NCBI GenBank assembly: GCA_023412995.1
Contig: JAEZQS010000087.1
Span: 1-5,127 of the forward strand
Length of the DNA: 5,127 nt
DNA from: Pseudomonadota bacterium
GTDB lineage: Bacteria > Pseudomonadota > Gammaproteobacteria > Xanthomonadales > Rhodanobacteraceae
Reading direction: 5' to 3'
The notes below the pieces were generated by a model. The model was not told the origin of the DNA. It did no database searches and saw only the letters and a list, made by a program, of their open reading frames with translations. Numbering within the stretch: the stretch's first letter is position 1; each line of letters begins with the position of its first letter. Shown here in pieces: positions 1-4,193 of this stretch. Both the position numbers and the translations under genes were made by a program.

Positions 1-1
1 C

Positions 2-610
2 ACGCTCTACACGGTCGCGGCGCCCTCCGGGGCCGGCAAGTCGAGCCTGGTCAACGCCCTGCTCGAGCGCGAGCAGGGCATCGCCCTGTCGGTCTCGCAC
101 ACGACGCGTCCGCCGCGGCCGAACGACGTCGACGGCCAGCACTACCACTTCGTCAACCGCGGCGTGTTCGAGCACCTCGTCGCGCAGGGTGCGTTCCTCG
201 AGCACGCCGAGGTGTTCGGCAACCTGTACGGCACCTCGCGCGCGGCGGTCGAGCCGCAGCTCGCGTCCGGACGCGACGTGCTGCTGGAAATCGACTGGCA
301 GGGCGCGCGCCAGGTGCGCGCGGCACTGCCGGGCTGCATCAGCATCTTCATCCTGCCGCCCTCGCGCGACGAACTCGAGCGGCGCCTGCGCACCCGCGCC
401 GCCGACGACGCGGAAACCATCGCGCGCCGGCTGCGCGAATCACGCGAGGAAATCGCCCACGCGGGCGAGTTCGACTACCTGGTCGTCAACGACGCCTTCG
501 GCGACGCGCTGGCGGACCTGCGCGCGATCGTCACCTGCCAGCGGCTGCGCTGCGAGGCGCAGGTCGCGCGCCAGGCGGCGCTGCTGGCCGACCTCGCGCG
601 GCCCCGCTGA
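2..610 (+). CDS. gmk: Guanylate kinase, 5'-truncated by the window edge
   Basis: Cytosolic guanylate kinase, which transfers phosphate from ATP to GMP or dGMP to give GDP or dGDP in purine nucleotide salvage and synthesis. The frame is open from base 2 and gives 202 residues before TGA at 608-610. The E. coli enzyme has 207 residues, so only a handful of N-terminal residues and the start codon are missing. The visible P-loop is APSGAGKS (partial residues 7-14). The GMP-binding segment SHTTRPPR follows at 32-39, then a D-G-Q-H-Y stretch (Tyr48) and the EVFGNLYGT motif of the GMP-binding region. ARQVR and a lid-like Arg-rich segment (LERRLRTRAADDAETIARRL) lie further on, with a FDYLVVND motif near the C-terminus. 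Where most family members have Gly-Glu after the PR pair, this one has Asn41-Asp42, a conservative change at a GMP-contact position. The next same-strand gene is mlaF after 78 bases. Identification is very secure. Confidence 0.97.
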   Translation, partial: TLYTVAAPSGAGKSSLVNALLEREQGIALSVSHTTRPPRPNDVDGQHYHFVNRGVFEHLVAQGAFLEHAEVFGNLYGTSRAAVEPQLASGRDVLLEIDWQGARQVRAALPGCISIFILPPSRDELERRLRTRAADDAETIARRLRESREEIAHAGEFDYLVVNDAFGDALADLRAIVTCQRLRCEAQVARQAALLADLARPR

Positions 611-640
611 ACGGTCCCCGCTGGCTCGCAAGGCGCCGCT

Positions 641-660
641 TCGGCTAAGGTAGCGCGCCG
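641..660 (+). promoter_or_regulatory. Possible -10 region for the mla operon
   Basis: The 78-base gap between gmk and mlaF contains TAAGGT at 645-650, a weak match to a TANNNT -10 box, preceded by GC. The best -35 candidate 17 bases upstream (TGGCTC, 622-627) is poor. Use of this site would give a leader of about 30 bases. The gap has no clear intrinsic terminator for gmk, so readthrough from gmk is an alternative. This is inference from a short motif only. Confidence 0.22.
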
Positions 661-688
661 CACCGGTTCCCACCGCCCGCCTGCCGCC

Positions 689-1528
689 GTGCCAGACGCC
701 GATTCCCCAACGCAGCCTTCCGGCGGCGCCCTCGTCGAGGTGCGCGGCCTGCGTACCGTGCTGGGCGGCAAGCGCATCTTCGACGGCCTCGACCTCGACG
801 TGCCGCGCGGCAGGGTGACCGCCATCATGGGTCCGAGCGGCACCGGCAAGACCACGCTGCTGCGCCACATCACCGGCCAGTCGGCTGCCGATGCCGGCAG
901 TATCCGGGTCGACGGCGAGGAGGTGCAGCGGCTCTCGCGCGAAGGCCTGTTCCGGCTGCGCGAACGGATCGGGTTCCTGTTCCAGAATTCCGCCTTGCTG
1001 ACCGACTACAGCGTGTTCGAGAACGTCGCCTTCCCGCTGCGCCAGCACCTGCGCCTGCCCGAGGACGTGCTGCGCAACGTGGTGCTCACCAAGCTGCAGG
1101 CCGTGGGGCTGCGCGGCGCGGCCCATCTCATGCCGGCCGAGCTATCCGGCGGCATGGCGCGGCGCGTGGCGCTGGCGCGCGCGATCGTGCGCGATCCCAT
1201 GCTGATCCTCTACGACGAGCCGTTCGTCGGGCTCGATCCGATCGCGCTCAGCCAGGTGCTCAAGCTGATCCGCACCCTCAACGACACGCTCGGCCTCACC
1301 AGCGTGCTGGTGGCGCACGAATTCGATGCGGTGGCGCGCGCGGCCGACCTCGTGCACCTGATTGCCGGAGGCAAGGTGGTGGCGAGCGGCACGCCGCAGG
1401 AGCTCGCGCACGGCGATTCGCCCTGGACGCGCCAGTTCTTCGGCGGCGCCGCCGACGGGCCGGTGCCGTTCCATTACCCGGCGCGCGACTACGCCGCCGA
1501 CCTCGGCTTTCCGGTGGCGGCGGCATGA
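689..1528 (+). CDS. mlaF: MlaF, ATPase of the Mla phospholipid ABC transporter
   Basis: Cytoplasmic ATP-binding subunit of the MlaFEDB complex, which hydrolyses ATP to drive phospholipid movement between the inner membrane and the periplasmic carrier MlaC. The 279-residue product (E. coli MlaF: 269) has all ABC motifs: Walker A GPSGTGKT at 48-55, Q-loop Gln99 in FLFQNSALL, signature LSGGM at 152-156, Walker B LILYDE with catalytic Glu177, D-loop GLDP at 181-184, and H-loop His210 in VAHE. After the ABC core the tail contains DGPVPFHYPA, typical of the MlaF C-terminal extension that reaches across the dimer. The start is GTG at 689. No in-frame ATG lies nearby upstream, and no convincing Shine-Dalgarno sequence precedes it, so the exact start is less certain than the gene; a GTG at 740 would remove part of the first strand. 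The last four bases (ATGA) overlap the mlaE start, indicating translational coupling. Confidence 0.96.
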   Translation: MPDADSPTQPSGGALVEVRGLRTVLGGKRIFDGLDLDVPRGRVTAIMGPSGTGKTTLLRHITGQSAADAGSIRVDGEEVQRLSREGLFRLRERIGFLFQNSALLTDYSVFENVAFPLRQHLRLPEDVLRNVVLTKLQAVGLRGAAHLMPAELSGGMARRVALARAIVRDPMLILYDEPFVGLDPIALSQVLKLIRTLNDTLGLTSVLVAHEFDAVARAADLVHLIAGGKVVASGTPQELAHGDSPWTRQFFGGAADGPVPFHYPARDYAADLGFPVAAA

Positions 1529-2295
1529 GCGCCGTGCGCGGCCCTTCGCTGGCGGGCAACGCCATCGCGCAGGTCGGCGCCTGCGGGCTGTTCCTGCTGC
1601 AGGTGCTGGCGGCGGTGCCGCGCAGCCTGTCCCGCCACTGGCGCGAGACGGTGCGCCAGGTCTGGTTCACCGGCGCAATGAGCCTGGTCATCATCATGAC
1701 CTGCGGCCTGTTCGTCGGCATGGTGCTGGGGCTGCAGCTCTACTACGTGCTGTCGATCTTCGGCGGCACGGCGGCGCTCGGCAGCGTCGTCTCGCTTTCG
1801 CTCTACCGCGAGCTCGGACCGGTCGTCACCGCGCTGCTGTTTGCCGGGCGTGCCGGCACCTCGATCACGGCCGAGATCGGGCTGATGCGTGCCACCGACC
1901 AGCTCTCCGCGATGGAGATGATGGCGGTCGACCCGCTCGCCTACGTCGCCGCGCCGCGCTTCCTGGCCGGCCTGCTCGCCATGCCGCTGCTGGCCTGCAT
2001 CTTCAACCTGCTGGGCATCCTCGGTGCGCACCTGGTGGGCGTCAGCTGGCTTGGCCTCGACAACGGCAGTTTCTGGTCCAACATGACCTCGAGCGTGGAC
2101 GTCTGGAAGGACGTCGTGAACGGCGTGTGGAAGAGCGTCGCGTTCGGCGCGGTGGTGTCCCTCATCGCGGTGTTCCAGGGCTACACCACGGCGCCGACCA
2201 GCGAGGGCGTCGCCTACGCGACCACGCGCACCGTGGTGTTCTCCTCGATCGTGGTCCTGGCGCTCGATTTCGTCATGACCGCGTTCCTGATGTGA
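1525..2295 (+). CDS. mlaE: MlaE, membrane permease of the Mla transporter
   Basis: Inner-membrane permease of the MlaFEDB complex (MlaE/PF02405 permease family); two copies form the lipid path beneath the MlaD hexamer. The 256-residue length is close to E. coli MlaE (260). Hydrophobic segments are visible at about 52-76, 97-110, 142-172, 204-218 and 236-255, with an amphipathic N-terminal stretch at about 15-40. The family hallmark YRELGPVVTALLFAGRAG spans 94-111, followed by TAEIGLMRATDQLSAMEMM (115-133), the cytoplasmic coupling region that contacts MlaF. The end DFVMTAFLM is typical of the family. ATG at 1525 overlaps the mlaF stop as ATGA, with no separate ribosome binding site, so coupling is expected. 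Downstream the operon is interrupted by an unusual 299-base spacer before mlaD, although the MlaE C-terminus itself looks intact. Confidence 0.96.
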   Translation: MSAVRGPSLAGNAIAQVGACGLFLLQVLAAVPRSLSRHWRETVRQVWFTGAMSLVIIMTCGLFVGMVLGLQLYYVLSIFGGTAALGSVVSLSLYRELGPVVTALLFAGRAGTSITAEIGLMRATDQLSAMEMMAVDPLAYVAAPRFLAGLLAMPLLACIFNLLGILGAHLVGVSWLGLDNGSFWSNMTSSVDVWKDVVNGVWKSVAFGAVVSLIAVFQGYTTAPTSEGVAYATTRTVVFSSIVVLALDFVMTAFLM

Positions 2296-2301
2296 CGCGA
2301 C

Positions 2302-2308
2302 TGACCCA
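2302..2308 (+). repeat. Direct repeat TGACCCA, left copy (possible target-site duplication)
   Basis: TGACCCA lies 7 bases after the mlaE stop and recurs at 2589-2595, immediately at the mlaD start. The two copies bracket the inverted-repeat element at slightly unequal distances (12 and 7 bases from the CAGG/CCTG tips). Collapsing them leaves a 12-base mlaE-mlaD spacing. A chance 7-base match is possible. Confidence 0.4.
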
Positions 2309-2368
2309 CACGAAGGAGCACAGGCGGAAGATTGAAGCACCGCGCACTCCGGGCACACCGGGAAAGAA

Positions 2369-2385
2369 GGCCCGTTTCAGGGGCC
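2369..2385 (+). repeat. Small hairpin inside the element, followed by GGGTTTT
   Basis: GGCCC (2369-2373) can pair with GGGCC (2381-2385) around a 7-base loop, followed by GGGTTTT (2386-2392). It resembles a weak intrinsic terminator in + orientation, but the stem is only 5 pairs and the T-run is short and offset by three G. At most it would attenuate transcription into mlaDCB. Confidence 0.2.
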
Positions 2386-2460
2386 GGGTTTTCAAGGCGG
2401 GGGGTTCGTGGGGTCTTCCAGCGCCCGTTCTGTGGACAACGTGGTGTGCCACCCCAGGCC

Positions 2461-2491
2461 TTGAATGCGCGCCGTTCGATCGACATACCAT
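2461..2491 (+). promoter_or_regulatory. Possible element-borne promoter facing mlaD
   Basis: TTGAAT (2461-2466) and TACCAT (2486-2491) each match 4 of 6 bases of the sigma-70 -35 and -10 boxes, but the 19-base spacing is longer than ideal. Transcription would start near 2498 and read into mlaD. In such a GC-rich background this local A/T-richer patch stands out, yet the evidence is motif matching only. Confidence 0.18.
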
Positions 2492-2555
2492 TCGATCCTT
2501 CTTCGCCTCGGGTTCCCGACCCCTCTGCTTGCCCGGTGTGCCCGGTGTTTCCATC

Positions 2556-2576
2556 TTTCGCTTTTCGCTTTCCGCT
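2556..2576 (+). repeat. Three tandem 7-base units (TTTCGCT) upstream of mlaD
   Basis: TTTCGCT, TTTCGCT and TTCCGCT run end to end at 2556-2562, 2563-2569 and 2570-2576. They make a pyrimidine-rich tract with one G every seven bases, ending 18 bases before the mlaD ATG. The left inverted-repeat arm has only one equivalent unit, so the right end appears to have expanded by slippage. Confidence 0.7.
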
Positions 2577-2594
2577 TCCTGGACCGGATGACCC

Positions 2595-3128
2595 ATGAAC
2601 CAGCGACGTTCGTACGAGATCGGCACCGGGCTCTTCATCCTGCTCGGATTCGCCGCGCTTGCCTGGCTCGCGACCCAGACGACGTCGGTCGCCAACTTCA
2701 GCCAGGGCCCGAGCTATTCGCTCAAGGCGCGCTTCACCAACATCGGCCAGCTGAAGCTTCGTGCGCCGGTGAAGCTGGCCGGCGTGCGCATCGGTTCGGT
2801 CGATTCGATCACGCTCGATCCGGCCAGCCTCGAGGCGACGGTGACGCTCTCGATCGACGACCGCTTCAATGCCATTCCCGACGACTCCGCGGCCGCGATA
2901 TTCACCAGCGGTTTACTTGGCGATCAGTACGTTGGGCTGCAGCCGGGCGGCTCGCCCGACATGTTCGCCGACGGCGGCGAGTTCGTCCTGACGCAGTCGT
3001 CGATGCAGCTCGAAGACCTGATCGGCAAGTTCCTGGTCAACGGTTCCCCGCAGAAGCCCGCGGACGGGCAGGCGGCGCCCGCCGGTGCGCCAAGCGAGCC
3101 GCCTCCGCCGCCTGACGGCACGCACTGA
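2595..3128 (+). CDS. mlaD: MlaD, MCE-domain lipid-binding subunit of the Mla transporter
   Basis: Inner-membrane-anchored periplasmic subunit; six copies form a ring with a central hydrophobic pore that passes phospholipid between MlaE and MlaC. The 177-residue product (E. coli: 183) has one N-terminal transmembrane helix at about 9-26 and a single MCE domain at about 41-118. Family motifs are ARFTNIGQLKLRAPVKLAGVRIG (begins at 45) and GLLGDQYVGLQPGG (106-119). A following helix (about 134-149, MQLEDLIGKFL) would line the pore. The tail (150-177) is a disordered Pro/Ala-rich stretch with a run of five prolines. ATG at 2595 gives the correct N-terminus. Its only ribosome-binding candidate is GGA at 2586-2588, which is weak; an ATG at 2588 is out of frame. 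Codons 102-114 include ATA, TTA, CTT and GTT, unusual in this GC-rich gene. mlaC follows after 9 bases. Confidence 0.95.
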   Translation: MNQRRSYEIGTGLFILLGFAALAWLATQTTSVANFSQGPSYSLKARFTNIGQLKLRAPVKLAGVRIGSVDSITLDPASLEATVTLSIDDRFNAIPDDSAAAIFTSGLLGDQYVGLQPGGSPDMFADGGEFVLTQSSMQLEDLIGKFLVNGSPQKPADGQAAPAGAPSEPPPPPDGTH

Positions 3129-3133
3129 GGAAG
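3126..3133 (+). promoter_or_regulatory. Ribosome binding site of mlaC
   Basis: GAGGAAG at 3127-3133 overlaps the mlaD stop codon and lies 4 bases before the mlaC ATG. It is the strongest Shine-Dalgarno sequence at any real start in the window and implies that the abundant periplasmic carrier has its own efficient initiation. Confidence 0.7.
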
Positions 3134-3137
3134 ATCC

Positions 3138-3779
3138 ATGCCACGCATCATCACCCTTGCCTTCACCCTCCTGCTGGGCTTCGCCGCCGGCATCGCACAG
3201 GCCGCGCCGCAGACTCCCGAGCAGGTGGTGCAGGGCATCGCCGACGACCTGGGCAAGGCGATCGAGGGACACCAGGCGGAGCTGCGCAGCGACCGCGAGA
3301 AGCTCATCAAGGTGATCGACGGCATCCTGCTGCCGCGTTTCGACATCGACTACGCCTCGATCCTGGTGCTGGGCCAGTACGCACGCAGCTCCACGCCGCA
3401 GCAGCGCGCGCGTTTCGCCAAGGCGTTCTACAACTCCATCGCGCACCGCTACGCCGAGGGCCTGCTCAACTACACCAAGGGCCGCGTGCGCGTGCTGCCC
3501 AGCCGGGGCGACATGAACGACAAGCGCACCATCGTGCGCACCGAGGTGGTGCTGGACGATGGCAAGACGCTCGCGGTCGACTACGCCTTCCGCAAGACCA
3601 GGGCGGGCGAGTGGAAGGCCTACGACGTGATCATCGAGGGCATTTCCTACATCACCAACTACCGCAACCAGGTCGGCGCGGAAATCCGCAAGTCCAGCCT
3701 CGATGCGCTGATCACGCGGCTGGAGACGCAGGGCGAGAAGACGCTCGAGTCGATGGAAGCGCCGGCGCAGGGCGGCTGA
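3138..3779 (+). CDS. mlaC: MlaC, periplasmic phospholipid carrier
   Basis: Soluble periplasmic protein (MlaC/Ttg2D family) that binds phospholipid acyl chains in a deep pocket and shuttles between the outer-membrane MlaA complex and the inner-membrane MlaFEDB complex. The 213-residue product is close to E. coli MlaC (211). A Sec signal peptide is clear: hydrophobic core at 4-19 and AQA at 20-22, with cleavage expected before Ala23-Pro24. The mature domain shows family features: a helical start (TPEQVVQGIADDLGKAI), LPRFDIDYASILVLGQYAR (65-83), the segment FAKAFYNSIAHRYAEGLLNY, a strand pair RTEVVLDDGKTLAVDYAFRK, and WKAYDVIIEGISYITNYRNQ (about 160-179), the most conserved part. The stop TGA and the mlaB ATG share one base (TGATG), so mlaB is likely coupled to it. 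Confidence 0.96.
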   Translation: MPRIITLAFTLLLGFAAGIAQAAPQTPEQVVQGIADDLGKAIEGHQAELRSDREKLIKVIDGILLPRFDIDYASILVLGQYARSSTPQQRARFAKAFYNSIAHRYAEGLLNYTKGRVRVLPSRGDMNDKRTIVRTEVVLDDGKTLAVDYAFRKTRAGEWKAYDVIIEGISYITNYRNQVGAEIRKSSLDALITRLETQGEKTLESMEAPAQGG

Positions 3780-4111
3780 TGGGCGCGCTGCGCATCGAGC
3801 GGCTGGATCCGGGGCACGCGCGCCTCGCGGGCCGGCTCGGCTTTGCCGAAGCCGGCGCGGCGCTCGCCCAAGGCGCCGCGATCTACGAAGGCGCCCCGGG
3901 CGACGTGTCGGTGGATGCCTCGGGGCTGCAGGCAGTGGACAGCGCCACCCTCGCCGTGCTGCTCGCCTGGTCGGCGCGGGCGCGCCACGCCGGCGTCACC
4001 CTGCACCTGCAGTCGGTTCCGCCCGGCCTCGCCGCCCTGGCGCGCCTCTGCGATGCGGGCCCGCTGCTCGGTCTCGACGCCACCAGCGCGCCAGTACCCT
4101 CCCTTCCGTAG
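3779..4111 (+). CDS. mlaB: MlaB, STAS-domain regulator of the Mla ATPase
   Basis: Cytoplasmic STAS-domain protein that binds MlaF and is needed for assembly and activity of the transporter. The 110-residue product (E. coli: 97) has the STAS pattern: a strand DVSVDASGL (42-50), then AVDSATLAVLLAWSARAR (52-69) with the Asp54-Ser55 pair at the start of the helix where STAS proteins carry their conserved Ser/Thr, and a strand VTLHLQSVP. Sequence identity in this family is low, so position in the operon carries much of the assignment. ATG at 3779 shares its A with the mlaC stop; a weak AGGG lies a few bases upstream. The same frame stays open far upstream, but an earlier start would overlap mlaC extensively. 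The last ten residues (ATSAPVPSLP) extend past the expected fold, and the stop TAG is part of the GTAG head of a REP palindrome. Confidence 0.9.
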   Translation: MGALRIERLDPGHARLAGRLGFAEAGAALAQGAAIYEGAPGDVSVDASGLQAVDSATLAVLLAWSARARHAGVTLHLQSVPPGLAALARLCDAGPLLGLDATSAPVPSLP

Positions 4112-4130
4112 GAAGCGGCGCAGCCGCGAC
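4108..4130. repeat. SMAG-like REP palindrome (GTAG head) at the end of mlaB
   Basis: GTAG at 4108-4111 is followed by GAA, then a stem GCGGC (4115-4119) and GCCGC (4123-4127) around loop GCA. This matches the layout of GTAG-type REP elements described in Stenotrophomonas (SMAG family) and relatives, in which a GTAG tetranucleotide precedes a short GC-rich hairpin and is recognised by REP-associated tyrosine transposases (RAYT). The TAG within GTAG is the mlaB stop codon. No RAYT gene is in the window. Besides being mobile DNA, the hairpin may stabilise or end the mlaFEDCB transcript. Confidence 0.6.
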
Positions 4131-4132
4131 CG

Positions 4133-4189
4133 CGAACCAGCGCCTGCGACGACCGCGGCGGAGCTCCCCCGCCCATCGCTGCGCGTTCG
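4133..4189. terminator. Nested imperfect palindrome between convergent mlaB and mlaA
   Basis: Four stacked stems can form: CGAAC (4133-4137) with GTTCG (4185-4189); GCGC (4140-4143) with 4181-4184; GCGA (4146-4149) with TCGC (4176-4179); and GGCGG (4157-4161) with CCGCC (4169-4173), 18 pairs in all with small internal loops. It ends four bases before the mlaA stop codon. Being symmetrical it could act on transcripts from both directions. There is no T-run on either side, so it is not a classical intrinsic terminator; Rho dependence, or being a second degenerate REP unit, are alternatives. Confidence 0.35.
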
Positions 4190-4193
4190 AACC

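Larger units (their letters stand above)
2321..2581. mobile_element. MITE-like non-autonomous repeat element inserted between mlaE and mlaD
   Basis: Inverted repeats bound this stretch. The left arm, 2329-2355, and the reverse complement of the right arm, 2530-2556, match at 23 of 27 positions. In a shifted register, CCGGGCACACCGGG at 2349-2362 is a perfect 14-base inverted match to 2532-2545. Both arms consist of 9-base units of consensus CACCGGGCA: three on the left (2338-2364) and two on the right (2530-2547, opposite strand). The likely outer tips are CAGG at 2321 and CCTG ending at 2581. There is no transposase; the interior of about 170 bases has no recognisable gene. Size, inverted ends, position in an operon and a flanking 7-base direct repeat fit a miniature inverted-repeat element mobilised in trans. 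A dispersed non-mobile intergenic repeat of the same lineage is the main alternative. Copy number elsewhere in the genome cannot be seen here. Confidence 0.55.
2296..2594. other. Anomalous mlaE-mlaD intergenic spacer
   Basis: Other junctions in this operon are overlaps or 9 bases, whereas this one is 299 bases. It contains, in order: the 5' copy of TGACCCA (2302-2308); an AAGGAG sequence (2313-2318) that looks like a ribosome binding site but has no properly spaced ATG after it; a MITE-like inverted-repeat element (about 2321-2581); and the 3' copy of TGACCCA (2589-2595), which runs into the mlaD ATG. Base composition looks richer in A/T and in pyrimidine runs than the flanking genes. No protein family is recognised in any frame. 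Small frames on both strands are rich in Pro, Gly and Arg, as expected from translating a GC-rich repeat. Confidence 0.85.

Noticed and set aside
440..1126. Long antisense open frame over gmk and mlaF (228 codons, - strand)
   Set aside because: Shadow of GC-rich coding sequence; it spans two well-identified genes and their gap, is rich in Ala, Arg, Gln and His, and has no recognisable motif.
1489..2358. 289-codon antisense frame opposite mlaE
   Set aside because: Shadow of mlaE; composition dominated by Ala, Arg, Gln, His and Glu, no motifs.
2214..2486. Small - strand frames across the spacer (2214-2486 and 2273-2695), with Pro-Gly-Val-type repeats
   Set aside because: The Pro-Gly repeats are a translation of the 9-base CACCGGGCA units, and both frames run into mlaE or mlaD on the wrong strand. 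Most likely spurious, though such frames may be annotated as hypothetical proteins in other genomes.
2508..2519. TCGGGTTCCCGA near-palindrome considered as an operator
   Set aside because: Only five paired bases on each side of a two-base centre, inside the repeat element, with no regulator gene nearby; chance is sufficient in GC-rich DNA.
2338..2547. Repeated 9-base units considered as a CRISPR array or iteron-type origin
   Set aside because: Units are only 9 bases, directly abutting, in two short clusters of opposite orientation; there are no spacers, no cas genes and no replication gene. They fit inverted-repeat ends of a small element better.
1362..2591. 409-codon + strand frame covering the end of mlaF, all of mlaE and the spacer
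   Set aside because: Out of frame with two secure genes; the translation is Arg/Ala-rich without family motifs. Its length comes from low stop-codon density at high GC.
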